In this document: one piece after another, positions 25,607 to 35,779 of the stretch | How positions within the stretch are numbered: the stretch's first letter is position 1 | Layout: each line of letters starts with the position of its first letter | Notes under the pieces: generated by a model | Databases searched by the model: none | What the model was told of the DNA's origin: nothing | The model's input: only the letters and a program-made list of their open reading frames with translations | Made by a program: the position numbers and the translations under genes | Origin: Acidobacteriota bacterium | GTDB taxonomy: Bacteria; Acidobacteriota; Terriglobia; Acidiferrales; UBA7541 | Length of the DNA: 64,000 nt | Reading direction: 5' to 3' | NCBI GenBank assembly: GCA_013289835.1 | Contig: JABCZG010000013.1 | Coordinates: 62,001-126,000, forward strand

Positions 25607-26074
25607 TCAGCGGCCGGGGAATAGGTAGCGATGGGCGAGGAATTCGGTGGCGAGCAGGGCGAGAGTGAGCACGGAGAGAGTGAATTGGAAAAATTCTGAG
25701 GTTTTCTTTTGCGTGGATACCGGTTGCTGACGCCAGGCGGAAGCGGGGCGTCTCCGCAGTCTCCAAATTTGCCAAAGTACAATTAGGTTTAGAACAGAGC
25801 CTATCAGCGCAAGAAGCATCATGGGGATGCGGATGGCGGCAATGTGCATGCGGTCGGCGAACTTCAATGCGCCCGAGGCAGCGGCGAAAGCGCCGATTCC
25901 AATCAAGAGACGGACGCCGTTGAGAGCGATGAAGGCGCTGCAGACGCTTTGAAGCACGGCGAAGAGCAACGCGGACCAGTTGATGAGCTTGATGTTGACG
26001 AGCGGCATCTTTGCCGAGGACGTTGCGGCGGTGGACGCAGATAGCTCAGCGGGATTTTGTGTTTCTTCGTTCAT
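25607..26074 (-). CDS. Small polytopic membrane protein
   Basis: A 155-residue protein with about three or four hydrophobic helices (LLFAVLQSVCSAFIAL, IGIGAFAAASGAL, MMLLALIGSVLNLIVLW and LTLALLATEFLAHRYLF). Family not recognised. It converges on the anti-sigma gene 16 bp away and may be unrelated to it. Confidence 0.6.
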   Translation of the reverse strand: MNEETQNPAELSASTAATSSAKMPLVNIKLINWSALLFAVLQSVCSAFIALNGVRLLIGIGAFAAASGALKFADRMHIAAIRIPMMLLALIGSVLNLIVLWQIWRLRRRPASAWRQQPVSTQKKTSEFFQFTLSVLTLALLATEFLAHRYLFPGR

Positions 26075-26125
26075 GATTGAACTCGCCAGATTCTAGCCTG
26101 ATTCTAAGCTATTCACGATGGTTGA

Positions 26126-26740
26126 CTATTGAGGGCAGGCGGCGCCACCGTCGATCCAGATCTTCATCTGGGCCACGGTGTCTGCGCGCGAGAGCGGAGG
26201 CAAGGTACGCCCGGTTCCAGGATTCCAGGCCCAGCCGACGAGATCGTCGGTGGAGACATGTTCGAGCAATTGCGGGAGGCTGCGGCCGCCGGTTTGCTTG
26301 GGATCTTTGAGTTGGCGGCAGAGTTCGGCGGGTGTGCGGCCGACGATGATCATTTTGTGCTCCGGAGCGGGGAGAGACCACTTGGGATTTCCGGGAGGCA
26401 GGTGTTCGCCGGAAAGATTGGCGGACTGGTGGCAGGTGTTGCAGCGCATGCCGTAGACGCCGTGGCCGTCCTTGCCGCGCACGACATTTTGGAGGTGGAC
26501 GTGGCTGTCATCGCCTTGCAGAGGGGAGTCGCCGAAGGGGTGACAGTTTTGGCAGCGGGGCGAGGTGAAAACTTTGTAGACCTGCAAGAAGGCTTCGCGA
26601 GAAGCGGCGGCGTCCGGTTTTGGGTTTGGAGGCGCGGCGTGAATGGTAGCGATTTTGCAGACGGCGAACAAAAAAACGAGAATGAGCGCGGAAATCAAAA
26701 ATGAGAAAATATTCTTGCGACCTGCGCTTGTGGCGTTCAT
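26126..26740 (-). CDS. Membrane-associated dihaem cytochrome c
   Basis: A 204-residue exported protein with a signal or anchor helix (residues 10-32) and two haem-binding CxxCH motifs, CQNCH (63-67) and CNTCH (100-104). It overlaps the molybdopterin-subunit gene by 4 bp (ATGA) and is the third gene of the operon. By context it would accept electrons from the oxidoreductase encoded upstream and pass them to the respiratory chain. A conserved GWAWNPG block near 167-173 and a DGGAACPQ end are also visible. Confidence 0.9.
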   Translation of the reverse strand: MNATSAGRKNIFSFLISALILVFLFAVCKIATIHAAPPNPKPDAAASREAFLQVYKVFTSPRCQNCHPFGDSPLQGDDSHVHLQNVVRGKDGHGVYGMRCNTCHQSANLSGEHLPPGNPKWSLPAPEHKMIIVGRTPAELCRQLKDPKQTGGRSLPQLLEHVSTDDLVGWAWNPGTGRTLPPLSRADTVAQMKIWIDGGAACPQ

Positions 26741-28926
26741 GACTTGGTCTCACTTCCAGCGGCCAGATCGCTCGCGCGAATCGGGAGGCGTCGGATGCGC
26801 TTGCCAGTGACGGCGAAAATGGCGTTTGTAAGCGCAGGAGCCACGGGCGGTACGCTGGGTTCGCCGACGCCCGTGGGACTCTGTTCGCTCGGGACGATGT
26901 GGACTTCGATCTCCGGGGATTCGAACATGCGGAGCATGGGGTAGTCGTAGAAATTGTGCTGCTGGACGCGGCCGTTCTCGAGCGTGATTTCAGTCTTGAG
27001 CGCGGCGGTGAGGCCGAAGACGATGCCGCCTTCCATTTGGGCTTTGACGATGTCCGGATTGATGGTGCGGCCGCAATCCACGGCGCAGACGACGCGATGG
27101 ACTCGGACGGTGCCGTCTTTCTCGACGGACGCTTCAACGACTTGCGCGACGTAAGTATCGAAGGAAAAGTGAGTGGCGATGCCACGGCCGCGTCCTGGTG
27201 CGAGGGGCTTTCCCCAGCCGCCTTTTTCGGCGACGAGATTCAGTACAGCCAACATGCGGGGTTGATTGGCGAGAAGCGTGCGGCGGAGTTCGTAGGGATC
27301 TTTTCCGCCGGCGTGAGCGACTTCGTCGAAAAAGCCTTCGACGGAGAAGCCGGTGTGGGAGTGGCCGACGGAGCGCCACCACTGTACGGGGACGCCGATT
27401 TTCGGCGAGTGCAAATCTACTTGGAGATTAGGAATGCCGTAGAGGAGATCGGCGGCGCCTTCGACGGACGCAGAGTCAATTCCGTCTTTGACGCCGTAGG
27501 GTTCGAATGCAGTGCCGGTGAGGATGGACTGGCCGACGATGGTGTGCGTCCACGCGACGGGATTGCCTTGGGCGTCGAGGCCCGCAGCGAAACGATCGTG
27601 CCACATAGGACGATACCAGCCGCCGGCGAGATCGTCTTCCCGTGTCCAGATCACTTTGACCGGAGCTTTGGCGACCCTGGCGACGTGCACGGCTTCGACG
27701 ACGAAGTCGGAGGCGACATTGGCGCGACGGCCGAAGCCGCCACCGAGAAGCGTGGTGTTGAGTTTGACTTTTTCCGGGGGAAGGCCGGCGACTCGGGCAG
27801 CGCTGGCACGGTCGACGGTTTCGAATTGCGTGCCGGTCCAGAGTTCGCAACTGTCGGCGCGGAGGTCGACGACGCAATTGAGCGGCTCCATCATGCAGTG
27901 AGCGAGATAGGGAACATCGTACTCGGCGGTGATGGATTTTGCGGCGGAGGCCAGGGCGGCGGAGGGATCGCCGGTTTTTTTCGCAATGTTTCCGGGAGAG
28001 GCGGATTGTTTGGAGAAATCAGCGAGCATTTGTGGGGTAGAGAGATTGGCGTTCTCGCCGTCGTCCCAGGTGATTTTTAGTTTTTCGCGGCCAAGTTTGG
28101 CGGGCCAGAAAGCAGTGGCGATCACGGCGACGCCTGAGGGAATTTGCTCGACGGCGCGGACGCCTTTGATTTTGAGCGTTTCGGTGGCGTCGAAGCTCAC
28201 TACTTTGCCGCCGAAGACGGGCGGACGTGCAACAAGAGCAAAAAGCATGCCGGGAATGCGCACGTCCAGGCCGAACTGGGCGGTGCCATTGGTTTTTGAG
28301 GGCGTGTCGAGCCGGCGGACGGATTTTCCGATCAAGGTGAATTGTTTGGGATCCTTCAACGGAATATCTGTTGGCGGCTTCGATTGCGATGCGGCAGCGA
28401 CGAGGGAACCGTAGGTGGCTTTGCGTCCGGAGGCCTTGTGAATGACTACGCCTTTTTCGACGGTGCATTCGGAGGCGGGGACGTTCCATTTCTGCGCGGC
28501 GGCGTCAATGAGCATGAGGCGCGCCATCGCGCCCATTTTGCGGAAGCGTTCCCATTCGGAGGGTGTGGTGGTGCTGCCGCCGGTCATTTGGAGGCCGAAG
28601 ACGGTGTGGTTGTAGGCAGCGTCCACCGGCGCGGGTTCGACTTTGATTTTAGACCAGTCGGATTCTAGCTCTTCGTTGAGCAACATGGGAAGGCTGGTGT
28701 AGACGCCCTGCCCCATTTCGGAATGGTTGGCGATGATGGTGACGGAATCGTCGGGGGAGATGCGGACGAAGGCGTTTGGCGCGAAGACAGCGCTACTTGC
28801 CAGCGGATTTTCCAACGTGCGAGCGGCGAGTTCGGGGATGTAGGCGGCGATGCAGAGGCCGCTGCCGATTGAGGCGGAAGTTTTCAGGAAATCGCGGCGA
28901 GGAATTCTGGTGGATGCAGCGCTCAT
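26737..28926 (-). CDS. iorB: Isoquinoline 1-oxidoreductase-type molybdopterin subunit
   Basis: A 729-residue molybdopterin-binding subunit of the xanthine-dehydrogenase family, IorB type. The N-terminus carries a twin-arginine signal (PRRDFLK) and a hydrophobic stretch. Typical blocks follow: [53 protein letters not shown], and near the end [12 protein letters not shown] and the [14 protein letters not shown] motif with the catalytic Glu. It uses the 2Fe-2S subunit for electron transfer. Substrate probably an aldehyde or N-heterocycle; not determinable here. It overlaps both neighbours by 4 bp. Confidence 0.92.
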   Translation of the reverse strand: MSAASTRIPRRDFLKTSASIGSGLCIAAYIPELAARTLENPLASSAVFAPNAFVRISPDDSVTIIANHSEMGQGVYTSLPMLLNEELESDWSKIKVEPAPVDAAYNHTVFGLQMTGGSTTTPSEWERFRKMGAMARLMLIDAAAQKWNVPASECTVEKGVVIHKASGRKATYGSLVAAASQSKPPTDIPLKDPKQFTLIGKSVRRLDTPSKTNGTAQFGLDVRIPGMLFALVARPPVFGGKVVSFDATETLKIKGVRAVEQIPSGVAVIATAFWPAKLGREKLKITWDDGENANLSTPQMLADFSKQSASPGNIAKKTGDPSAALASAAKSITAEYDVPYLAHCMMEPLNCVVDLRADSCELWTGTQFETVDRASAARVAGLPPEKVKLNTTLLGGGFGRRANVASDFVVEAVHVARVAKAPVKVIWTREDDLAGGWYRPMWHDRFAAGLDAQGNPVAWTHTIVGQSILTGTAFEPYGVKDGIDSASVEGAADLLYGIPNLQVDLHSPKIGVPVQWWRSVGHSHTGFSVEGFFDEVAHAGGKDPYELRRTLLANQPRMLAVLNLVAEKGGWGKPLAPGRGRGIATHFSFDTYVAQVVEASVEKDGTVRVHRVVCAVDCGRTINPDIVKAQMEGGIVFGLTAALKTEITLENGRVQQHNFYDYPMLRMFESPEIEVHIVPSEQSPTGVGEPSVPPVAPALTNAIFAVTGKRIRRLPIRASDLAAGSETKS

Positions 28927-29393
28927 GACGTCCTCTTTTCGACGCCAAGCTCGGCGGCGCGGTGGATGGCGCGGCGGATACGGGAATAGGTGCCGCAGCG
29001 GCAGATGTTGCCGGACATGGCTTCGTCAATATCCTTGTCGGTGGGTTTGGGATTCTCCTTCAAGAGAACGGCGGCGCTCATGATTTGTCCGGACTGGCAA
29101 TAGCCGCACTGGGGGACGTCCACTTCGATCCAGGCGCGCTGGAGGGGATGGGACAAGTCGGAGGAAAGACCTTCGATGGTGGTGACGTGCTTGCCGGCGA
29201 CGCGAGAGAGCGGTGCCACGCAAGAGCGAATGGCGGCGCCGTCCAGATGGACGGTGCAGGCACCGCAGAGGGCCATGCCGCAGCCGAATTTTGTGCCCGT
29301 GAGTCCCAGGGAATCGCGGATGACCCAGAGCAGGGGCGTTGAGGGGTCGTCGTCCACGGTTACGGATTTTCCGTTCAAGAAGAAGGAAGTCAC
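28923..29393 (-). CDS. iorA: Isoquinoline 1-oxidoreductase-type 2Fe-2S subunit
   Basis: A 156-residue small subunit with two 2Fe-2S clusters. The N-terminal plant-ferredoxin-like site uses Cys38, Cys43, Cys46 and Cys58 ([16 protein letters not shown]). The helical second site uses Cys96, Cys99, Cys131 and Cys133 (QCGYCQSGQ and NICRCGTY). It is the first gene of the iorA-iorB-cytochrome operon (ATGA overlap with iorB). No signal peptide, so it may be co-exported with the Tat-signal subunit. Confidence 0.94.
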   Translation of the reverse strand: MTSFFLNGKSVTVDDDPSTPLLWVIRDSLGLTGTKFGCGMALCGACTVHLDGAAIRSCVAPLSRVAGKHVTTIEGLSSDLSHPLQRAWIEVDVPQCGYCQSGQIMSAAVLLKENPKPTDKDIDEAMSGNICRCGTYSRIRRAIHRAAELGVEKRTS

Positions 29394-29529
29394 GTTCGCC
29401 TCCGAAGAATTTCAGGAACATCCACCACAGAAGTGAGCCCAGGCGCGGCCTGGAAATCGCAAACGGTTCTACTTTGCTTCAGTTGGCGGTTGGATGCAAC
29501 GGGCCGATTCTCCGTCACATGAAAAATGA

Positions 29530-31833
29530 CTATTGAGGGGGCATCCACTTCATAAAGACAGCGGCGAGCGGGGGCAGAGTGAGAACGAGGGAGTAGGGTC
29601 GGCCTTGGGCGGGCTGATCCACGGCGTCCTGGCCGCCGCTATTCCCAACGTTCGAACCGCCGTAGTGCGCGGCGTCCGTGTTCATGATTTCCTTGTAGTA
29701 GCCGGATTTGGGAACGCCGAGGCGATAGCCGCCGCGAACAACGGGGGTGGCGTTAAAGATAGCGACGATCAGGTCTTGGGGAGTTTTGCCGCGACGGATG
29801 AAGGAGAGAACACTATTGTCCGCATCGTTGGCGTCAATCCATTCGAAACCGTGCCAGTCAAAATCCACTTGATGAAGGGCGGGCTCGGCGGCGTACAGAT
29901 GATTGAGATCGGCGACCAGATGCTGGACGCCGCGGTGGGAATCCCACTGGAGCAAATGCCAGTCCAGGCTGTGGGCTTCGCTCCATTCGTGGCGCTGGGC
30001 GAGTTCCTGGCCCATGAAGAGGAGTTTCTTGCCGGGATGGGCGTATTGATAGGCGTAGAGCAGACGGAGATTGGCGAATTGCTGCCAGAGGTCGCCGGGC
30101 ATTTTATGGAGAAGAGAATTTTTGCCGTGGACGACTTCGTCGTGGGAGAAGGGGAGCAGGAAATTTTCGGTGAAGGCGTAGAGGAGTGAGAAGGTGAGTT
30201 TGTTGTGTTCGTATTTGCGGTGGACGGGATCGTGGGAGAAATAATTTAGCGTGTCGTTCATCCAGCCCATGTTCCATTTGAAGCTGAAGCCGAGACCGCC
30301 GAGATAGGTGGGACGAGAGACGGCGGGCCAGGAGGTGGATTCTTCGGCAATGGTGAGGATGCCGGGGAATTTCTGGTGAGCCACTTCGTTCATGCGCTTG
30401 ATGAAATCAATGGCATGGAGGTTTTCGCGGCCGCCGAATTGATTGGGAATCCATTCGCCGGGTTTGCGGGAGTAATCGAGATAGAGCATGGAGGCGACGG
30501 CGTCCACGCGGAGGCCGTCGATGTGGTATTTATCGAGCCAGAAGAGCGCGTTGGAGATTAAATAGTTTTGGACTTCGTTGCGGCCGTAGTTGTAGACCAG
30601 CGTGCCCCAATCGGGATGCGCGCCCTGGCGTGGGTCGGAGTGTTCGTAAAGATGCGTGCCGTCGAATTGGGAGAGGCCGTGCGTGTCGCGGGGGAAATGC
30701 GCGGGAGTCCAATCGAGAATGACGCCGATTCCGGCTTGATGGCAGCGTTCGACGAATTCCATGAATTCGGCGGGCGTGCCGTAGCGGCTGGTGACGGAGA
30801 AATAGCCGAGTGTTTGGTAGCCCCAGGAGCCATCGAAGGGATGCTCCATGATGGGAAGAAGTTCGATGTGGGAGTAGCCGAGCTCGTTGACGTAAGGAAT
30901 TAACTGGTCGCCGAGTTCGCGGTAGGTGAGCCAGCGGTTGTGATCTTCGGGGACGCGACGCCAGGAGCCGAGATGGACTTCGTAGACGGAGACGGGTGAT
31001 TCGAACCAATTTTTTTGCGCGCGGTGGGAGAGCCAAGCGGCGTCATTCCATTGGTGATGATCGAGGCGGGTGACGACGGAGCCGGTATTGGGGCGAAGCT
31101 CTGAGCGGAAGGCGTAGGGATCGGCCTTGAGCGGAAGAATGTTGCCGCTGGGGCCGACGATTTCATATTTATAAATGGCGCCTTCGTTGAGCTCGGGAAG
31201 GAAGATTTCCCAGAGGCCGGACGAGCCGCGAGCGCGCATGGGATGGACGCGGCCGTCCCAATGATTGAAATCGCCGACGACGCTGACGCGGCGAGCGCTG
31301 GGCGCCCAGACGGCGAAGTGGACGCCGCGGACGCCTTCGAGGGTGATGACGTGTGCGCCGAGTTTTTCGTAAGTATCGTAGTGGCGGCCTTCGCCCATGA
31401 GGTAGAGATCGAATTCGCTGAGCACGCAGGGGAATGCGTAAGGATCGTAGATTTCGAAGGGGTCGCCGTAGTGGGTTCGCCCCTGGATTTTGTAACTGCC
31501 GGGAGCGGGGGCTGTAGTTTGGTTCGAAGGCCAGGTGGCTTCGAAGAATCCTTCGGGGCGGAGCTTAACGGCGTCGGTGACTTTCGCGGGAGCGAGTGTG
31601 GCGCCTTCAATCGCGGGAGGTCTGAGGGAGATGGAGGCTTCAGCGGCCCAGGGGAGAAAAAAACGGACGACCCAGTTGCCGTTCACGGCATGCGGGCCGA
31701 GAAGGCCGAAGGGATCCGCGTTGCGCGCCGCGAGGATGGCGGTGATTTGCGCGTTGAGGCGCGGGTCGCCGGACTCTGCTGGCGCTGCAGGATGTATAGC
31801 TGGGCGTTGCTCGGACACGAGGATGATCTCCAT
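29530..31833 (-). CDS. glgB: 1,4-alpha-glucan (glycogen) branching enzyme
   Basis: A 767-residue GH13 enzyme that forms alpha-1,6 branches in glycogen. It has an N-terminal GlgB domain, a CBM48-like module (FAVWAPSARRVSVVGDFNHWDG), a GH13 barrel with the catalytic nucleophile in GLRVDAVASMLY, the acid in TIAEEST, the third carboxylate in SHDEV, and a C-terminal beta domain. The ATG at 31833 is the best start; the frame upstream overlaps the divergent region of ggt. Length fits the long GlgB type. No other glycogen gene is adjacent; the phosphoglucomutase gene is far away in the window. Confidence 0.94.
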   Translation of the reverse strand: MEIILVSEQRPAIHPAAPAESGDPRLNAQITAILAARNADPFGLLGPHAVNGNWVVRFFLPWAAEASISLRPPAIEGATLAPAKVTDAVKLRPEGFFEATWPSNQTTAPAPGSYKIQGRTHYGDPFEIYDPYAFPCVLSEFDLYLMGEGRHYDTYEKLGAHVITLEGVRGVHFAVWAPSARRVSVVGDFNHWDGRVHPMRARGSSGLWEIFLPELNEGAIYKYEIVGPSGNILPLKADPYAFRSELRPNTGSVVTRLDHHQWNDAAWLSHRAQKNWFESPVSVYEVHLGSWRRVPEDHNRWLTYRELGDQLIPYVNELGYSHIELLPIMEHPFDGSWGYQTLGYFSVTSRYGTPAEFMEFVERCHQAGIGVILDWTPAHFPRDTHGLSQFDGTHLYEHSDPRQGAHPDWGTLVYNYGRNEVQNYLISNALFWLDKYHIDGLRVDAVASMLYLDYSRKPGEWIPNQFGGRENLHAIDFIKRMNEVAHQKFPGILTIAEESTSWPAVSRPTYLGGLGFSFKWNMGWMNDTLNYFSHDPVHRKYEHNKLTFSLLYAFTENFLLPFSHDEVVHGKNSLLHKMPGDLWQQFANLRLLYAYQYAHPGKKLLFMGQELAQRHEWSEAHSLDWHLLQWDSHRGVQHLVADLNHLYAAEPALHQVDFDWHGFEWIDANDADNSVLSFIRRGKTPQDLIVAIFNATPVVRGGYRLGVPKSGYYKEIMNTDAAHYGGSNVGNSGGQDAVDQPAQGRPYSLVLTLPPLAAVFMKWMPPQ

Positions 31834-32071
31834 GAACCGGCGAATGCAGCGCGGAGCGGAGCTGTGAACATCCCCCTGAACTCTGCCCCACGTCCCTTGC
31901 ATTCTATGGCGTTGGGAGAGAAATGCCAAACGATGCGTGACGAGTCTGCGCCGGCTGAAGTTGGAGGGAGGAAGAGGCTTGCGGGTGTGCGGCACAGGAG
32001 ATAGAGTGCGGGAAGATCGCGCAACGATTGTTCGAACGCGGAGATTAGTAGAAGCGAAGAAGGAGCGGACC

Positions 32072-33778
32072 ATGACCATGCGGATATTCCTCGGGCTGCG
32101 CGTCTTATTTATTGTTATTGGCGGGGTGGCAGTGGTGATGACGAGTTACGTGAGCGAGGCGCAGGACCGGTCACAGGCGCGGTCGATGGTGATCTCGCGG
32201 AATGGAATTGTTGCGGCGGAGTCACCTCTGGCGGCGCAGGCGGGAGCGAAGATTCTGGAGCACGGCGGGAACGCGGTGGACGCGGCGATTGCGACGAACG
32301 CGATGATGGGCGTGGTCGAGCCGATGATGAATGGAATTGGCGGCGATTTGTTCGCGATTGTGTATGACGCGAAGGGAAACAAATTGTATGGATTGAATGC
32401 GAGCGGCTGGGCGCCGAAGGGATTGACGATCGAGTATTTACAGAAACTGGGCCTGAAGAGCATGCCGCAGCAGGGCGTGAATGCGATCACGGTGCCGGGA
32501 GCGGTGGAGGGTTGGCAGAAACTTGCGGATAAATTTGGGCGGAAGAAACTGGCGGAGGATTTGGCGGCGGCGATTCGAACGGCGCAGGACGGATTTCCGG
32601 TGCCGGAATGGGCTGCGGCGTATTGGGGAATGGAAGTGGATCACCTGCGAACGGATGAGACGGCGACGAAGGTTTTCCTTCCACAGGATCGCCCGCCGAA
32701 AGTAGGGGAGATTTTTCGCAATCCCGATCTGGCGTGGTCGCTGCAACAGATTGCGATGCATGGGAAAGATGCGTTCTACAAAAAAGAGATTGCGGCGAAG
32801 ATTCTTGAGTCCATGAAGCGGCATGGCGGGACGATGACGGCGCAGGACCTGACGGAATTTTCCGGCGAATGGGTGGAACCGATCTCCACGACGTACCGGG
32901 ATTGGACAGTTTACGAGTTGCCTCCAAACGTGCAGGGAATGGCGGCGCTCGAAATGCTGAACATCATGGAGACGTTTCCGCTGGGGCAGAAGGATTGGGG
33001 ATTTGGCTCGACGAAGGCGCTGCACGCGATGATCGAGGCGAAGAAGCTGGCCTACGCGGATTTGGTGAAGTACATCGGCGATCCGCGAAAACAAAAACTG
33101 CCGGTGACCACGTTGCTTTCGAAAGAATGGGCGGCGCAGAGGGCCAAGTTGATCGACGCGGACCATGCCAACTGCGATGCGACCGCGGGAGAAATGCCGG
33201 CGGGAAGCGACACGACGTATTTAAGCGTGGTGGACCGGGACGGAAACATGGTGTCTTTGATTCAGAGCAACTATTCGTCGTTTGGATCGGGAATCGTCGC
33301 GGAGGGGACGGGATTTGTGCTGCACAATCGCGGGGGGCTGTTCAGCATGGATCCGTCGTCGCCGAATGCGCTGGCCGGGAGGAAGCGTCCGCTGCATACA
33401 ATTATTCCGGCGTTTGCGCAGAAGGGCGACACGCGCGTGGCCTTTGGGATTATGGGTGGCTGGAACCAGTCTCAGGCGCACGCGCAATTTGTGGCGAACC
33501 TGGTGGACTTCAAGATGAATATTCAGGCGGCGATGGAAGCGCCGCGGTTCAGCAAGATCACGTTCAACGGCTGCGACGTGATGATGGAGAACCGCTTCGG
33601 ACAGAATGTGCGGAATGAATTGACGGCCAAGGGGCACAAGATTGATTTGAAGGGAACGTTTTCAAGTGTGGTGGGCGGGGGACAGGCGGTTATGCGGGAT
33701 TTCGCGGCGGGGGTGAATTATGGGGCTTCGGACCCCCGAAAAGATGGACAGGCGGTGGCGGAAGTACCTTTTGAATAG
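32072..33778 (+). CDS. ggt: Gamma-glutamyltransferase
   Basis: A 568-residue exported Ntn-hydrolase precursor. A signal peptide/helix (about residues 4-25, LGLRVLFIVIGGVAVVM) leads to the large subunit (GGNAVDAAIATNAMMGVVEPMMNGIGGDLF). Thr381 in DTTYLSVVDRDGN is the expected autocleavage and catalytic nucleophile that begins the small subunit. It removes or transfers gamma-glutamyl groups from glutathione in the periplasm. ATG at 32072 has AAGGAG upstream, and the gene diverges from glgB across about 240 bp. Confidence 0.93.
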   Translation: MTMRIFLGLRVLFIVIGGVAVVMTSYVSEAQDRSQARSMVISRNGIVAAESPLAAQAGAKILEHGGNAVDAAIATNAMMGVVEPMMNGIGGDLFAIVYDAKGNKLYGLNASGWAPKGLTIEYLQKLGLKSMPQQGVNAITVPGAVEGWQKLADKFGRKKLAEDLAAAIRTAQDGFPVPEWAAAYWGMEVDHLRTDETATKVFLPQDRPPKVGEIFRNPDLAWSLQQIAMHGKDAFYKKEIAAKILESMKRHGGTMTAQDLTEFSGEWVEPISTTYRDWTVYELPPNVQGMAALEMLNIMETFPLGQKDWGFGSTKALHAMIEAKKLAYADLVKYIGDPRKQKLPVTTLLSKEWAAQRAKLIDADHANCDATAGEMPAGSDTTYLSVVDRDGNMVSLIQSNYSSFGSGIVAEGTGFVLHNRGGLFSMDPSSPNALAGRKRPLHTIIPAFAQKGDTRVAFGIMGGWNQSQAHAQFVANLVDFKMNIQAAMEAPRFSKITFNGCDVMMENRFGQNVRNELTAKGHKIDLKGTFSSVVGGGQAVMRDFAAGVNYGASDPRKDGQAVAEVPFE

Positions 33779-34014
33779 GGCTCTTGGTGCCAAAAACCGG
33801 CGAATTCGGGGCTTTGAACGCTCCCAGAGACTTCCCTAAAAGGGTTCTAGTTGTGCATAATTCTGCCTCCAGGGCCGGAAGGACAGGTATGGTCTTGGAG
33901 TAAAGTTAGTGGAATGTGTAGGTTAGGAGGGCCGGGCTTGGCCCAACAGTTGCACCTGTACCAATGGCCAGGGAGCGCCGCCCGCAGCCAAGCGACCTGG
34001 ATGGGGAGACCCGA

Positions 34015-34401
34015 ATGGGGCACGCTCGAGCCGCTCAGAGTCTGGTACGATTTCTGGCAATTTCAGCTGCAGCGTTTGTATTTCTTCCGTCGAGCCATGC
34101 GCAGACCGTGAACGTTTCCGGCCGGTATGAGTGCGCACAGGCGAAGGTGCATGGGAAGGACGTTCCGTGCACGGGGGCGCCTCTGATCCTGAAGAGTGAC
34201 GGGCGATTTGAATTGCGCGGGTGGGAAGGAAGTTACCTGGTCAGCGGCGAGTGGGTGGAGCTATCGGATTCGCTGATCAAGGCGCGCGCGAAGATTGAGC
34301 CGGGCCACAAGATTGTGTTGCGATGCTATGGCAAACACGGCCTGGTGGAAATGGTGTATGAACGGCGGGTGGCGGAGCTTGGGAAGACCGCGCTGATTTA
34401 A
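34015..34401 (+). CDS. Small secreted hypothetical protein
   Basis: A 128-residue exported protein: signal peptide at about residues 10-30 (FLAISAAAFVFLPSSHAQ) and a beta-rich mature part (NVSGRYECAQAKVHGKDVPCTGAPLIL, KSDGRFELRGWEGSYLVSGEWVEL) with three cysteines. ATG at 34015 has GGGGAG upstream. The family is not recognised. Confidence 0.6.
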   Translation: MGHARAAQSLVRFLAISAAAFVFLPSSHAQTVNVSGRYECAQAKVHGKDVPCTGAPLILKSDGRFELRGWEGSYLVSGEWVELSDSLIKARAKIEPGHKIVLRCYGKHGLVEMVYERRVAELGKTALI

Positions 34402-34488
34402 GAAAATTTCCTTCCGGGTTTGAACAGGCCTAAGAAACTTACTCACACGCATATTCAGGCGGAGAGATTCGACGCGACTAGTGTGGCG

Positions 34489-35673
34489 TCATCTTCCGCC
34501 TATTTGTATTTGGCCTGAGTTGACGTCGACGCGCTCGCTTTGACTGACCTCGTTTTGCCCAGCGCGGGAAATCACATCGGAACTGACTTCCTTGGTCTCT
34601 GAGGCAAGGGCGGGGCCGATCTTCTCGAAGGGAACATTCAGGATCGGATATTCACGCCAGTCTTTGTAATCGAAATGCCACCATTCGGATTCGTAGACGG
34701 TGAAGCCTTCGGATTCCATGGCGCGGCGGAGGAGATCGCGATGCCAGCGCTGTAGCGAAGTGCCGCCGGGATAAGCTGGGAAAGAGCGCGGGGACATTTC
34801 ATCGTAGGTTCCGGGCATTTCGATGGGTTTTCCCATGGCGAGATCGTAAAGCGTGAGGTCTACCGCGCAGCCGCGATTGTGGCGGGAGCCTTGTGCCGGA
34901 TCGGCGACGAAGATTTTGCCTTCGGACGGCGTGGCGTCCCAAAAAATCTTAGTGACGTACCAGGGACGATAAGCGTCGTGGATGAGCAGGCCATAGCCGA
35001 GGGGTTTTAGTTTTTGCTGGACACGAAGGAGGGCATCGGCGGCTGGGCGCTGAAGAAAGGCGCGAGCTTGGGAATAGAGGGGAGTGCCGAGGAAATTGTT
35101 TGAGGTGGCGTAGCGGATATCGAGATGAATTCTGGAGTCGAGAGGTGCGAGTTCGACGAGGTCGGGTTTCCGGAATGGGCCGGGCTCGACCGGTGGAGTT
35201 GCCGTGAGAGCAACCTTGGTGAGTTGCTCGATAGTCCGTAGGCGACCCTTGGAACCTGCAGTCGCGTCCTGAGTAGAGACGCGGTGGAAAAGCGGAGGCA
35301 GATTGAATCCCTTCACTTTTCTGGAAGCGTCACGGACAAATTGAACTTTTATTCTGTTGCCCGAGCCCATCTCAAAAAAATCTCCGAGCAGCGCATCCTC
35401 TGTGAGCTGAGTCGGTCGTGAGGCTAGTTTGGAAGAGTCCTCCAGTTGAAACGCCAACTGTCCGTCGCTTTCCAAAACGTAAAGCGTTTTCTTGGAGTCC
35501 TCATCTCGGTAAATGCCAATCAAGTCCTTCCATCGTTCTGGGGCATCTGCCGGTTTTGGGCCTGGAAGGAGAGCGTTAGACGATTGGGCGAACGAAACCC
35601 AGGCGAAGAAGAAGCCAAGAAAGAGGGCCGCGACAGCGCGTTTCTTGAGGAGAAAGTCGAATTTATCGTTCAC
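34489..35673 (-). CDS. D-alanyl-D-alanine dipeptidase (VanX-like) with N-terminal extension
   Basis: A 394-residue exported protein: signal peptide about 1-30, an extra N-terminal beta-rich domain (about 40-150), then a VanX-type zinc dipeptidase (about 165-350). Catalytic and metal residues are seen: Arg236 in AYRPW, His265 and Asp272 in SRHNRGCAVD, and Glu330/His333 in ESEWWHFDY. VanX removes D-Ala-D-Ala; periplasmic homologues may recycle peptidoglycan peptides. The first domain is not recognised and the C-terminus has a disordered tail. No van resistance genes are adjacent. Confidence 0.88.
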   Translation of the reverse strand: MNDKFDFLLKKRAVAALFLGFFFAWVSFAQSSNALLPGPKPADAPERWKDLIGIYRDEDSKKTLYVLESDGQLAFQLEDSSKLASRPTQLTEDALLGDFFEMGSGNRIKVQFVRDASRKVKGFNLPPLFHRVSTQDATAGSKGRLRTIEQLTKVALTATPPVEPGPFRKPDLVELAPLDSRIHLDIRYATSNNFLGTPLYSQARAFLQRPAADALLRVQQKLKPLGYGLLIHDAYRPWYVTKIFWDATPSEGKIFVADPAQGSRHNRGCAVDLTLYDLAMGKPIEMPGTYDEMSPRSFPAYPGGTSLQRWHRDLLRRAMESEGFTVYESEWWHFDYKDWREYPILNVPFEKIGPALASETKEVSSDVISRAGQNEVSQSERVDVNSGQIQIGGR

Positions 35674-35779
35674 GCCGGAACACCCCTCGAATCGCTAAAC
35701 GTTTGATTTGATCGGTTGGCAAACGACATGATAGCCGAGTCCGGGCGAGGGCGGCGCTTAAACGAGGCAGACGTTGGTC

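Noticed and set aside
26899..28080. 393-residue plus-strand frame inside iorB
   Set aside because: It is antisense to a well-recognised molybdopterin subunit; its composition (Gly/Asp/Phe-rich) is typical of an antisense shadow.
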